Below are positions 1 through 12,433 of a stretch of DNA of 64,000 nt, in pieces; position 1 is the stretch's first letter, and each line of letters starts with the position of its first letter. The translations under genes were made by a program, and so were the position numbers. Source of the DNA: Helianthus annuus (lineage: Eukaryota; Streptophyta; Magnoliopsida; Asterales; Asteraceae). The notes under the pieces are model-generated. The model had not been told where the DNA came from and did not search any database. It saw only the letters and a list, made by a program, of their open reading frames with translations. The stretch covers positions 77,724,693 to 77,788,692 of the forward strand of contig NC_035449.2 of assembly GCF_002127325.2 (NCBI RefSeq), written 5' to 3'.

Positions 1-117
1 TTGCTTGCTTTGTAACTATACACTGGATTATAATTCAGATGATTGTTGATATGCTATGTGATTTATATTAAGTGTTTGGTTTGTGAACTTGTAAACTGAT
101 TAAGACTTGAACAACTC

Positions 118-300
118 GACGAAACACAAGTGTGTTTCGCCATAACCCATACGACGAAACAGAAGGGGGGTTTCGCTATACCCCATGCTGACGAAACAGA
201 CTTGTTTCGTCATAAGCGTGTCCGACGAAACGGGTGATTCGCCGAGCCCAGTTTCGCCAAAGCCCAGTTCGGGCCCAATACGTAACGACGGATATTTAAC
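118..300 (+). promoter_or_regulatory. LTR promoter region: GACGAAAC/GTTTCGTC dyads upstream of a TATA-like box
   Basis: GACGAAAC occurs at 118, 153, 190 and 224, each followed by a reverse-complement partner (GTTTCGCC, GTTTCGTC or close variants) 8-15 bases later, so every unit can pair with itself. The array stops about 60 bases before GATATTTAAC (291-300), a plausible TATA-like element. The matching array in the second LTR is at about 7337-7518. A second GACGAAAC cluster lies further inside the LTR, at 893-1015. Promoter function is inferred. Confidence 0.5.
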
Positions 301-1429
301 GTGAAACGACTTCTTATTTCACACCTTTTGGCAAAAGTCGAAACCCTAGGAACCCCTAAGTGTGTCGGCAGCTCTGTGTTCTCCCAACCCCTCTCTAGCG
401 ATTAAACTATCGTCCCGGATATCTCGGTTAGTGCGTGTTCGTTAAATCGGTTTCTTTATCCTTTGATTTCTTTATACATGTTGTGTTAAGCTTGGTTTCT
501 TGAACGAATATGAATATAGGTGCATGATGATTCTGGATTCGTAATGTACGGTTTAATCGGTTACAAGTTCTATGTATTGAAACGTGGATTGTATTGAATG
601 GTGAACTAGATTGTACGATGTCCGGGAATTGTCGTGTTTAAATGTTGCTAGTGTAATCTAAACGCATGAGAGTATGCTAATAAAATTCGTTGATGTGATA
701 CGGTACGGTAATCGTTTTGTGGTACTCATAAACTAGGAATCATGATAAACGTATTATGACTATGATTTCATGATGTTTAGATGATGATCTCTGTGCTAAT
801 GTTTTCCGTATGATTGCTACTTGATGATGACGGCAATTAGGGTTTCTGTGATATTTCTGTAACTGATATGTATGTGACGTAACTGATGTTTTGACGAAAC
901 ACCGGATGACGAAACACATTTGGCAAAACACAAGTGTTTCGCCGAAGACATCACGACGAAACAACAGGGGTTTCGTCGAAGGGGCTTAACGACGAAACAG
1001 GGGTGTTCGTCGGATGGTTAGTTTGCACAGTAACTTGATTTAACTCTGTTAAGTGTTTAACTGGATTGATTAACTGCTGTTAGATGATGAACATGACTTG
1101 TATGAACTTGTATAAGTGCTTTGTGTTATTCATGGTTGCTGAATTATCACCACTATGATTGAATATGCAAACGTGGGCTTAGTAAATATAAACTGATTGT
1201 GTATGGGTGTATACTCTAGGACTTGATTGATTAACTGTGAGCCCATATCTTAGCATACCGAGCAAACCAAGGTGAGTTCACACTCTTACCAAGGCATGGG
1301 ATTCCCGGGGTAGGGAATGGGATTGGATGATTATCTGTACTTACCTTGTTATTGGGAATTATGGATTACTGACCTCGGTTGGGAAAGGTCACTTATAGAT
1401 ACTGCTAGACTAGTGATACATGGGGAAGC

Positions 1430-1626
1430 CCCCACTACTCTTTGCACACATGCCTGTAATGGCCGCGATACTGATACTGATCTTCGCACACATGCCTGGA
1501 ATGGTCGCGATACTGATACTAAACTTCGCACACATGCCTGGAGGGCCGCGATACAAATAAAACTAGTCTACAATACATGGGAAATTCCCACTAATCTTCG
1601 CAAACATGCCTGGAGGGCCGCGATGT
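1430..1626 (+). repeat. ~40-bp tandem repeats inside the LTR
   Basis: Four imperfect units share the core CGCACACATGCCTGGA followed by GGCCGCGAT. The first three are close together; the fourth follows a ~30-base spacer containing CATGGGAAATTCCCACT. The same block is in the second LTR at about 8636-8832. Open frames across it (103 aa forward, 60 aa reverse) are products of the repeat and not genes. Confidence 0.85.
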
Positions 1627-2046
1627 AATTACAAACGTTATACGGGTTACTAAACAAGCAAACGTTTTACGAAATGAACACCATTACTAAACAACCCACT
1701 GTGAACTCGCTCAACTAGTTGTTGACTCTCTGTTACATGCCTTGCAGGTCGTTAGGTATACATGGAGCTTGCACTGGGAGGCGCGGTCGTTGTGGACAAG
1801 GATCGTGAATGCTTTGTTAAACGTTTATGACATTACATACTTATACTTATGTTGAGTTTACTTTTATGCTTCCGCTAAATGTTGATATTATACTTATGTT
1901 TTAAACACCTTTCATATTGGTTTGGTTGAATTACATTTACTTTTACTTATCACTTACATGTTCAATATGATTGGTGGCTTGATCCATGTCATGTCACGCC
2001 TCCATGCGGTGATACTCCGCGTGTGGATTGTGGGGGTGTGACAGAT

Positions 2047-2059
2047 TGGTATCAGAGCC
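2047..2059 (+). other. Primer binding site, initiator tRNA-Met
   Basis: TGGTATCAGAGCC lies three bases after the LTR end and is the usual plant gypsy/copia site for initiator tRNA-Met. The copy after the second LTR is at 9253-9265. Confidence 0.92.
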
Positions 2060-2366
2060 ATTGGTTAGAGAGAACTTGGTTTTAATTTGGGGAAAACGTT
2101 TTTATTAAAACCAGACTATAACCAGTAGAGTGCTCAATGATCCACAACGACGCTTCGCTCCACGTGCAAGGCTCAACACCATAGGTACTACTATTCATGT
2201 TTACTTTGCCTACTTGCTAGGATTACATAGAACTATGCTCGTGGTATGCTTAGATTACGTTGCCTACTATTCGTTATTGCTTGAGAACACTTGTGTGCTT
2301 ACTCTCTTCTGTCATCGCACCGTTCGCGAACGCTCTCTCACATATGTTACCTTTGCTATGAAGATC

Positions 2367-5300
2367 ATGGCTGGACGCATTAACTTGACACAAGCCCAGT
2401 TGACGGCTCTCATTAACGAACAAGTTGCTGCGGCACTTGCAGCCGCACAAGCAGGAGGTATACCCTACAGTCGTAACTCACACTAGGATCTTTAGATCCT
2501 ACACTCCTAAACTAACTCTTGTGTGTAACCTTGTCCCGTTCTTATACACAACAGGTCAACACGCTCATCCACCTGTTTGCACTTTCAAGAACTTCATGGA
2601 CTGTCGTCCTAGCACATTCAGTGGCATGGAGGGAGCAGTGGGACTCCTCCATTAGTTTGGAAAGCTCGAGTCGGTGTTTGAGATGTGTGAATGCCCTGAG
2701 GATCGCAGGGTGAAATACGCCACTGGCACACTAGAAGGAATTGCGCTGGCTTGGTGGAATGCGCAAGTTCAGCTTTTAGGGTTGGCAGCTGCTAACGCCA
2801 CCCCTTGGAATGATTTCAAAGAGCTGATCAAACGGGAATACTGCACACGTGACGACATGCACAAGTTAGAGGTGGAGTTCTTTCATTTGAAGATGACTGG
2901 GTCGGAAATTGAGGCATATACTAAAAGGTCAAATGAGCTGGCCGTCCTGTGTCCAACTATGGTGGACCCTCCTATCAGGCGTATAGAGTTGTATCTCAAA
3001 GGGCTAGCACCAGAAATCCAAAGCCATGTGACCTCGGCCAACCTTGATAATATCCAGGATATTCAACGCCTTGCTCATCGCCTCACAGATCAGGCAGTGG
3101 ATCAGAACAGGCTGCCTAAACGTATCAGTGCTACCGATGCTACTACTTCCGCTACTCCCAGTGACAACAAGCGGAAATGGGATGGGGATTCCAGCAAGGG
3201 TTCAGCTACAGCTCAGTCTCAGGTTCAGCAGCGTAAGACTGATAACAACCAGAGCCCTGGTCAGCAAGCTTCGGGTAATCAAAGACAGGGAGGATATCGA
3301 GGAAACCTTCCAAGGTGCAATACTTGCAACAAGCACCACAACGGCCAGTGCAACAAGGGTCGCTGTCAGCGATGCCTCAAGTTTGGTCATGAGGCTAAAG
3401 ATTGTAGGAGCTCACGGCCTGCGAATCAGAATCAACAACAACAACCACCTGCTCCACGAAACCAGCAACAGCAACAACAGCGAGGCAACAGGGGATGCTA
3501 TTAATGTGGTGCTGAAGGCCACTTCAAGCGTGACTGCCCCCAGTTAAACCAGAACCAGAACAACAACAACAATAATCAGGGAAATGGAAACAACAACGGC
3601 AACGATGCTAGGGGTCGTGTGTTCGTGCTGGGGCAGGGTGACGCAAGGAATGATCCTAACGTGGTTATGGGTAAGTTTCTTCTCGACGAGTTTTATGTTA
3701 CTGTTTTGTTTGATTCGGGTGCGGATACCAGTTATGTGTCTCTAAAAGTTAGTCAAATGTTAAAACGTACACCAACGCCCTTAAACACCAAACATGTCGT
3801 AGAGTTAGCCAACGGTAAAAGTTTAGAGGCCACACACGTAGTCAAGGGTTGTAACATCGTCTTAGCTGGTCAGACTTTCTCCATCGATCTCATTCCTATA
3901 GTTCTGGGTAGTTTCGACATCGTCATTGGTATGGATTGGTTATCCCAACAACAAGCAGAGATCTTATGCAAGGAGAAGATTGTTCGTATACCCCGTTCTG
4001 GTAAAGAACCTCTCGAGGTTCAAGGCAACAAGAGTGGTGCCGTGGTTGGCATCATCTCCTTTCTGAAGGCTCAAAAATGTTTGCGAAAGGGTCACACTGC
4101 CATTCTGGCACTTATTACAGACGCATCGACAAAAGAAAAGAGACTAGAGGATATACCAGTTGTACGCGATTTTCCTCAAGTGTTTCCTGAAGAGTTACCT
4201 GGGCTATCGCCACATCGCCAGGTCGAATTCCAGATTGAACTAGCTCCGGGAGCAGCACCGATAACTCGTGCACCATATCGCTTAGCCCCAACAGAACTTG
4301 AAGAACTGTCCAAACAACTACAAGAGCTCTTGGATAAGGGCTTTATTCGTCCTAGCTCTTCGCCCTGGGGAGCTCCAGTATTATTCGTGAAAAAAAGGAC
4401 GGTACCTTCAGGATGTGCATAGATTATCGTGAACTCAACAAGGTGACAGTGAAGAACCGCTATCCTCTTCCACGTATAGATGACTTGTTCGACCAGCTGC
4501 AAGGGTCGAGCTATTATTCAAAAATAGATCTAAGGTCAGGTTACCATCAGCTGAGGGTCCGGGATGAGGACGTCTCCAAAACAGCATTTAGAACTCGCTA
4601 CGGCCACTACGAGTTCCTCGTCATGCCTCTCAGGTTAACAAACCCACCGGCAGTCTTCATGGATCTTATGAACAGGGTGTGCAAGCTTTACTTAGACAAG
4701 TTTGTGATCGTTTTCATCGACGACATCCGGATTTATTCCAAGAGTCAGGAGGAACACGAATAGCACTTGCGACTCATTTTGGAACTTCTTCGAACAGAAC
4801 AACTGTACGCCAAGTTTTCAAAATGCGACTTCTGGCTTCGTGAAGTCCACTTTCTAGGCCATGTGGTAAACAAGGATGGGATTCATGTCGATCCATCCAA
4901 GGTAGACTCGATCAGGAACTGGCCTGCACCGCGTACACCAACGGAAATACGCCAATTCTTGGGTTTGGCAAGTTATTACAGGCGGTTCATCAGAGACTTC
5001 TCAAAGAGTGCCCAGCCGCTTACATTACTGACACAGAAAGGTGTTACTTATCGATGGGGTAATACACATGAAACAGCTTTCCAACACTTAAAGGATAGAT
5101 TATGCAGCGCACCTATTCTTTCATTGCCAGAGGGCACAGACGATTTTGTGGTCTACTGTGATGCGTCGATTCAGGGTCTTGTTTGTGTATTGATGCAAAG
5201 GGATAAAGTCATTGCCTACGCTTCGCGACAACTTAAAGTTCATGAACGGAACTATACTACGCACGATTTAGAACTGGGAGCTGTTGTTTTCGCGCTTAAG

Positions 5301-7067
5301 ATATGGCGACACTACCTGTACGGTACCAAGTGCATTATTTACACCGATCACAGGAGTCTCGAGCATATCTTCAAGCAGAAGGAATTGAACATGCGTCAAC
5401 GTCGATGGGTCGAGCTACTGAACGATTATGAATGCGCGATCAAGTACCATCCAGGCAAAGCCAATGTTGTGGCTGACGCTCTCAGTCGAAAGGATACTGT
5501 ACCTAGACGCGTGCGAGCATTGCAACTTACTATTCAGTCTGGTCTTCCCGCACAGCTACGAGACGCTCAGGTAGAAGCACTGAAACCGGAAAACGTCAGG
5601 GCTGAAGCCCTACGCGGCTCACGGCAACGGTTAGAACGAAAAGAAGACGACGCCTATTACGTAACAGGACACATTTGGGTCCCACTATATGGCGGTTTAC
5701 GCGAGCTTGTAATGGATGAAGCGCATAAGTCCCTTTACTCGGTACATCCAGGTTCGGATAAAATGTACCACGATCTCAGAACTACGTATTGGTGGCCTAG
5801 TATGAAGGCCCACATAGCAACTTACGTCGGCAAATGTTTGACCTGTGCGAGGGTAAAGACAGAATATCAGAAACCATCAGGCCTACTTCAGCAACCCAAG
5901 ATACCGCAATGGAAATGGGAAGAAATTTCCATGGATTTTGTTACCGGCTTACCTAGATCCGAGCGTGGGAACGATACTATTTGGGTGATCGTGGATCGAC
6001 TCACAAAGTCTGCTCACTTCTTGGCTATCAAAGAAATAGACAAATTCTCTACTTTAGCAGATGTGTACTTGAAAGAAGTTGTTTCGAGGCACGGAGTGCC
6101 AACCTCTATTATTTCGGATCATGATGCACGATTCACTTCAGAACTGTGGCAAGCAATGCACAAAGCTTTTGGCTCATGATTAGACATGAGCACAGCCTAT
6201 CACCCTCAGACGGATGGGCAGTCTGAGCGCACTATTCAAACTCTTGAAGACATGCTTCGGCCATGTGTTATCGATTTCGGCAACAGCTGGGAAAAACATC
6301 TCCCGCTAGTGGAGTTCTCGTACAATAACAGTTACCACACCAGGATTCAAGCCACTCCATTCGAGGCATTATACGGACGTAAGTGCCGGTCACCTCTCTG
6401 TTGGGCAGAGGTGGGGGATAGTCAGATCACCGGCCCAGAAATGGTAGTTGATGCTACTGAACGGATTGCACAGATACGACAACACATGGCGGCGGCTCGT
6501 GACCGTCAGAAAAGCTACGCTGATAAGCGCAGGAAACCACTCGAGTTCCAAGTTGGGGATCGGGTGCTACTCAAAGTCTCACCCTGGAAGGGTGTGGTTC
6601 GTTTTGGTAAACGAGGCAAACTTAATCCGCGGTATGTCGGACCGTTCGAAATCATTGAAAGGATAGGCAAAGTGGCCTACAAACTGAACTTACCAGCCGA
6701 ACTCGGTGCAGTTCACAATGTTTTCCACGTGTCGAATCTGAAGAAGTGTTTGTCAGATGAGACCCTCATAGTTCCTTTGAAGGAACTCACTATTGACGAA
6801 CAGTTACGTTTCGTCGAGGAACCAGTTGAAATCACGGACCGGGATGTTAAGGTCCTCAAGAACACCAGAATACCTCTTGTTCGAGTTCGTTGGAACTCCC
6901 GTCGTGGCCCAGAGTTCACCTGGGAACGAGAAGACCAGATGGAACTCAAGTATCCCCAGTTATTCCAGAACAATGCAACTACTACTGAGGCTGAAGCTAC
7001 TACAGAATTTCGGGACGAAATTCCAAATCAACGGGGGGATGATGTGACACCCCAGGAAAACCAGTAA
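2367..7067 (+). pseudogene. Gag-Pol polyprotein, chromovirus copy 1 (inactivated)
   Basis: The polyprotein begins with [11 protein letters not shown] at 2367 and then has a putative 97-bp intron (2458-2554). Gag is followed by CCHC knuckles near 3320-3410, an aspartic protease with LFDSGADTS (about 3706), RT with the FIDD active site (about 4720), and RNase H with a DAS motif (about 5160). Integrase has an HHCC finger, D-D-E residues and the CATGAG-adjacent [11 protein letters not shown] stretch at 6189. The end is chromodomain-like (about 6830-6965). Lesions are TAG 2653-2655 (TGG in copy 2), TAA 3502-3504 (CAA in copy 2), a 1-base deletion in the A-run near 4391, TAG 4761-4763 and TGA 6177-6179. 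The RT box reads PLRLTNPP where PFGLTNAP is usual. It cannot make a functional polyprotein. Confidence 0.92.
2458..2554 (+). other. Putative 97-bp GT-AG intron in gag (copy 1)
   Basis: Gag is open from 2367 to 2457 and hits stops at once if read through. Bases 2458-2554 begin GTATACC and end with a pyrimidine-leaning tract and ACACAACAG. Removing them joins the frame starting MAGRINL to the frame reading [12 protein letters not shown]. The equivalent segment in copy 2 is 9664-9760. A mobile insertion shared by both copies is the alternative. Splicing is inferred. Confidence 0.5.
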
Positions 7068-7143
7068 ACGATACAACTTAACTAGCTTCCTCAGTAACCG
7101 CATGCTAAATTTCGGGACGAAATTTCTTTCAAGTTGGGGATAA
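7007..7143 (+). promoter_or_regulatory. Polypurine tract with an upstream duplicate
   Basis: AAGTTGGGGATAA ends at 7143, immediately before the LTR start TGTGACAACTC, and is the expected plus-strand primer. It is preceded by ATTTCGGGACGAAATTTC. About 100 bases upstream the same arrangement occurs once more (ATTTCGGGACGAAATTCC, then ACGGGGGGATGATGTGACA at about 7030-7050), still inside the reading frame. The upstream copy looks like a second polypurine tract followed by a pseudo LTR start. Confidence 0.7.
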
Positions 7144-9249
7144 TGTGACAACTCGAGTTTCCGAGATTCCACTTTTGCATTTATTGCACGTTGACTGTTC
7201 AGTTGTTTACTTGCTTGACTTGCTTGCTTTGTAACTATACACTGGATTATAATTCAGATCATTGTTGATATGCTATGTGATTTATATTAAGTGTTTGGTT
7301 TGTGAACTTGTAAACCGATTAAGACTTGAACAACTCGACGAAACACAAGTGTGTTTCGCCATAACCCATACGACGAAACAGAAGTGTGGTTCGCTATACC
7401 CCATGCTGACGAAACAGACTTGTTTCGTCATAAGCGTGTCCGACGAAACGGGTGATTCGCCGAGCCCAGTTTCGCCAAAGCCCAGTTCGGGCCCAATACG
7501 TAACGACGGATATTTAACGTGAAACGACTTCTTATTTCACACCTTTTGGCAAAAGTCGAAACCCTAGGAACCCCTAAGTGTGTTGGCAGCTCTGTGTTCT
7601 CCCAACCCCTCTCTAGTGATTAAACTATCGTCCCGGATATCTCGGTTAGTGCGTGTTCGTTAAATCGGTTTCTTTATCCTTTGATTTCTTTATACATGTT
7701 GTGTTATGCTTGGTTTCTTGAACGAATATGAATATAGGTGCATGATGATTCTGGATTCGTAATGTATGGTTTAATCGGTTACAAGTTCTATATATTGAAA
7801 CGTGGATTGTATTGAATGGTGAACTAGATTGTACGATGTCCGGGAATTGTCGTGTTTAAATGTTGCTAGTGTAATCTGAACGCATGATAGTATGCTAATA
7901 AAATTCGTTTATGTGATGCGGTAAGGTCATCGTTTTGTGGTACTCATAAACTAGGAATCATGATAAACGTTAGTATGACTATGATTTCATGATGTTTAGA
8001 TGATGATCTTTGTGCTAATGTTTTCCGTAAGATTGCTACTTGATGATGACGGCAATTAGGGTTTCTGTGACTGATATGTATGTGACGTAACTGATGTTTT
8101 GACGAAACACCGGACGACGAAACACATTTGGCGAAACACAAGTGTTTCGCCGAAGACATCACGACGAAACAACAGGGGTTTCGTCGAAGGGGCTTAACGA
8201 CGAAACAGGGGTGTTCGTCGGATGGTTAATTTGCACAGTAACTTGATTTAACTCTGTTATGTGTTTAACTGGATTGATTAACTGCCGTTAGATGATGAAC
8301 ATGACTTGTATGAACTTGTATACGTGCTTTGTGTTATTCATGGTTGCTGAATTATCACCACTATGATTGAATATACAAACGTGTGCTTAGAATATAAACT
8401 GATTGTGTATGGGTGTATACTCTAGGACTTGATTGATTAACTGTGAGCCCATATCTTAGCATACCGAGCAAACCAAGGTGAGTTCACACTCTTACCAAGG
8501 CATGGGATTCCCGGGGTAGGGAATGGGATTGGATGATTATCTGTACTTACGTTGTTATTGGGAATTATGGATTACTGACCTCGGTTGGGAAAGGTCACTT
8601 ATAGATACTGCTAGACTAGTGATACATGGGGAAGCCCCCACTACTCTTCGCACACATGCCTGTAATGGCCGCGATACTGATACTGATCTTCGCACACATG
8701 CCTGGAATGGCCGCGATACTGATACTAAACTTCGCACACATGCATGGAGGGCCGCGATACAAATAAAATTAGTCTACAATACATGGGAAATTCCCACTAA
8801 TCTTCGCAAACATGCCTGGAGGGCCGCGATGTAATTACAAACGATATATGGGTTACTAAACAAGCAAACGTTTTACGAAATGACCACCATTACTAAACAA
8901 CCCACTGTGAACTCGCTCAACTAGTTGTTGACTCTCTGTTACATGCCTTGCAGGTCGTTAGGTATACATGGAGCTTGCACTGGGAGGCGCGGTCGTTGTG
9001 GACAAGGATCGTGAATGCTTTGTTAAATGTTTATGACATTACATACTTATACTTATGTTGAGTTTACTTTTATGCTTCCGCTAAATGTTGATATTATACT
9101 TATGTTTTGAACACCTTTCATATTGGTTTGGTTGAATTACATTTACTTTTACTTATCACTTACATGTTCAATATGATTGGTGGCTTGATCCTGGTCATGT
9201 CACACCTCCATGCGGTGATACTCCACGTGTGGATTGTGGGGGTGTGACA
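7144..9249 (+). repeat. LTR shared by the two internal domains
   Basis: It starts TGTGACAACTCGAG and ends GGGGTGTGACA, 2106 bases. It serves as 3' LTR of the left internal domain (polypurine tract before it) and as 5' LTR of the right one (primer site after it). It holds the same dyad arrays and ~40-bp repeats as the left LTR. Confidence 0.9.
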
Positions 9250-9572
9250 GATTGGTATCAGAGCCATTGGTTATAGAGAACTTGGTTTTAATTTGGGGAA
9301 AACGTTTTTATTAAAACCAGACTATAACCAGTAGAGTGCTCAACGATCCACAACGACGCTTCGCTCCACGTGCAAGGCTCAACACCATAGGTACTACTAT
9401 TCATGTTTACTTTGCCTACTTGCTAGGATTACATAGAACTATGCTCGTGGTATGCTTAGATTACATTGCCTACTATTCGTTATTGCTTGAGAACACTTGT
9501 GTGCTTACTCTCTTCTGTCATCGCACCGTTCGCGAACGCTCTCTCACATATGTTACCTTTGCTATGAAGATC

Positions 9573-11752
9573 ATGGCTGGACGCATTAACTTGACACAAG
9601 CCCAGTTGACGGCTCTCATTAACGAACAAGTTGCTGCGGCACTTGCAGCCGCACAAGCAGGAGGTATACCCTGTAGTCGTAACTCACACTAGGATCTTTA
9701 GATCCTACACTCCTAAACCAACTCTTGTGTGTAACCTTGTCCCGTTCTTATACACAACAGGTCAACACGCTCAGCCACCTGTTTGCACTTTCAAGAACTT
9801 CATGGACTGTCGTCCTAGCACATTCAGTGGCACGGAGGGAGCAGTGGGACTCCTCCATTGGTTTGAAAAGCTCGAGTCGGTGTTTGAGATGTGCGAATGC
9901 CCTGAGGCTCGCAGGGTGAAATACGCCACTGGCACACTAGTAGGAATTGCGCTGACTTGGTGGAATGCGCAAGTTCAGTTTTTAGGGTTGGCAGCTGCTA
10001 ACGCCACCCCTTGGAATGATTTCAAAGAGCTGATCAAATGGGAATACTGCACACGTGACGACATCCACAAGTTAGAGGTGGAGTTCTTTCATTTGAAGAT
10101 GACTGGGTCGGAAATTGAGGCATATACTAAAAGGTCAAACGAGCTGGCCGTCCTGTGTCCAACTATGGTGGACCCTCCTATCAGGCGTATAGAGTTGTAT
10201 CTCAAAGGGATAGCACCAGAAATCCAAAGCCATATGACCTCGGCCAACCTTGATAATATCCAGGATATTCAACGCCTTGCTCATCGCCTCACAGATCAGG
10301 CAGTGGATCAGAACAGGCTGCCTAAACGTATCAGTGCTACCGATGCTACTACTTCCGCTACTCCCAGTGACAACAAGCGGAAATGGGATGGGGATTCCAG
10401 CAAGGGTTCAGCTACAGCTCAGTCTCAGGTTCAGCAGTGCAAGACTGATAACAACCAGAGCCCTGGTCAGCAAGCTTCGGGTAATCAAAGACAGGGAGGA
10501 TATCGAGGAAACCTTCCAAGGTGCAATACTTGCAACAAGCACCACAACGGCCAGTGCAACAAGGGTCGCTGTCAGCGATGCCTCAAGTTTGGTCATGAGG
10601 CTAAAGATTGTAGGAGCTTACGGCCTGCGAATCAGAATCAACAACAACAACCACCTGCTCCACGAAACCAGCAACAACAACAACAGCGAGGCAACAGGGG
10701 ATGCTATCAATGTGGTGCTGAAGGCCACTTCAAGCGTGACTGCCCCCAGTTAAACCAGAACCAGAACCAGAACAACAACAACAATAATCAGGGAAATGGA
10801 AACAACAACGGGGGAAACAACAACGGCAACAATGCTAGGGGTCGTGTGTTCGTGCTGGGGCAGGGTGACGCAAGGAATGATCCTAACGTGGTTATGGGTA
10901 AGTTTCTTCTCGATGACTTTTATGTTACTGTTTTGTTTGATTCGGGTGCGGATACCAGTTATGTGTCTCTAAAAGTTAGTCAAATGTTAAAACGTACACC
11001 AACGCCCTTAAACACCAAACATGTCGTAGAGTTAGCCAACGGTAAAAGTTTAGAGGCCACACACGTAGTCAAGGGTTGTAACATCGTCTTAGCTGGTCAG
11101 ACTTTCTCCATCAATCTTATTCCTATAGTTCTGGGTAGTTTTGACATTGTCATTGGTATGGATTGGTTATCCCAACAACAAGCAGAGATCTTATGCAAGG
11201 AGAAGATTGTTCGTATACCCCGTTCTGGTAAAGAACCTCTCGAGGTTCAAGGCGACAAGAGTGGTGCCGTGGTTGGCATCATCTCCTTTCTGAAGGCTCA
11301 GAAATGTTTGCAAAAGGGTCACACTGCCATTCTGGCACTTATTACAGACGCATCGATGAAAGAAAAGAGACTAGAGGATATACCAGTTGTACGCGATTTT
11401 CCTCAAGTGTTTCCTGAAGACTTACCTGGGCTATCGCCACATCGCCAGGTCGAATTCCAGATTGAACTAGCTCCGGGAGCAGCACCAATAGCTCTTGCAC
11501 CCTATCGCTTAGCCCCAACAGAACTTGAAGAACTGTCCAAACAACTACAAGAGCTCTTGGATAAGGGCTTTATTCGTCCTAGCTCTTCGCCCTGGGGAGC
11601 TCCAGTATTATTCGTGAAAAAGAAGGACGGTACCTTCAGGATGTGCATAGATTATCGTGAACTCAACAAGGTGACTGTGAAGAACCGCTATCCTCTTCCA
11701 CGTATAGATGACTTGGTCGACCAGCTGCAAGGGTCGAGCTACTATTCAAAAA
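9573..11752 (+). CDS. Gag-protease-partial RT, chromovirus copy 2 (truncated)
   Basis: The start is MAGRINL at 9573. After the putative intron (9664-9760) a single open frame runs to the break at 11752. It encodes the gag core ([15 protein letters not shown]), a CHHC/CCHC cluster, a second knuckle [14 protein letters not shown] (about 10700), a Gln/Asn-rich linker, protease with LFDSGADTS (about 10930) and the first part of RT up to SSYYSK. The remaining RT, RNase H, integrase and chromodomain are missing because unrelated DNA begins at 11753. None of the stop codons of copy 1 is present here, so this copy is the better guide to the ancestral frame. It cannot transpose alone; a Gag protein is conceivable. 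Confidence 0.85.
9664..9760 (+). other. Putative 97-bp GT-AG intron in gag (copy 2)
   Basis: Same length and boundaries as in copy 1 (GTATACC ... ACACAACAG). Removing it leaves GGT as the joined codon and continues directly into the long gag-pol frame. A CTAAAC about 45 bases before the acceptor could serve as branch site. Confidence 0.5.
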
Positions 11753-12433
11753 TGGCTTGCATGGGGAATGTGAAAAAATGGCATGGGTGTGTAGATGGTG
11801 AAATCGCATGGCGTAAACACGAAATCACACGTTGTTTTTTTATGGGATGAAATCGCATGGGAGATGAAGATCTGACGGCTGGGGTTATCGCGTACTAATG
11901 TACGATAAGCCCTATTGTACGTTAACTAGCCTATATATATAGATATATGTAAGTATCTATAGAAAACCCACTTTAGTTTAGAAAACCCGGGAAACTCAAA
12001 GCTCCCGATGTTTTTTTTTTTTGAAAAAATTTACACATGTTATATACATGTTTTTAAGGGTTTTGGGCAAAAAAATTCAAAAAGGCACCGAGTAGATATT
12101 TAAAAAAAAATAAACAAGTTTTGGTGTAACACATGTTACAAATATGTCAGAGGAAGGTAACATGTGTTACACCAAAACTTGTTTATTTTTTTTAAATATC
12201 TACTCGGCGCTTTATTGATTTTTTAACATGCGATTTCATCAAAATTACTACATGCGAAATTGTTACAAAAAACCAACATGCGATTTCATCAAAATTATCA
12301 CATGCGAAATTGTTACAAAAACCAACATGCGATTCATCAAAATTATCACATGCGATTTCATCCATGCTATTTTATAACATGCGATTTCACATCGCGTACG
12401 TAGCGTACGTTAAGGAATATTGTAAAGTACACT

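Larger units (their letters stand above)
1..2043 (+). repeat. LTR of Tekay-like element (5' LTR, left edge truncated)
   Basis: Base 1 aligns with base 7220 of the second LTR and the match runs to the TGTGACA end at 2043. The LTR is long (about 2.1 kb when complete) and has no credible ORF. It carries two clusters of GACGAAAC words (118-231 and 893-1015) and a block of roughly 40-bp repeats (1430-1626). The two LTRs differ by scattered substitutions and small indels, for example 11 bases around 850-860 that are absent from the other copy. Confidence 0.92.
1..11752 (+). mobile_element. Tekay/Del-like Ty3/gypsy chromovirus, two internal domains sharing an LTR; both ends incomplete
   Basis: The order is LTR (1-2043, its first ~76 bases lie before the window), internal domain 1 (2044-7143), LTR (7144-9249) and internal domain 2 (9250-11752, cut off in reverse transcriptase). 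Each LTR is followed by a primer site matching initiator tRNA-Met (TGGTATCAGAGCC). The domain order gag, zinc knuckles, protease, RT, RNase H, integrase and a C-terminal chromodomain-like segment identifies a chromovirus, and the integrase wording is typical of the Tekay/Del group. An LTR-internal-LTR-internal array is what unequal recombination between two copies produces; a second insertion sharing an end is less likely. The third LTR and the rest of domain 2 are not in the window. Confidence 0.9.

Noticed and set aside
1317..1628. 103-aa frame duplicated at 8523-8834
   Set aside because: LTR tandem repeats, conserved only because the LTRs are copies.
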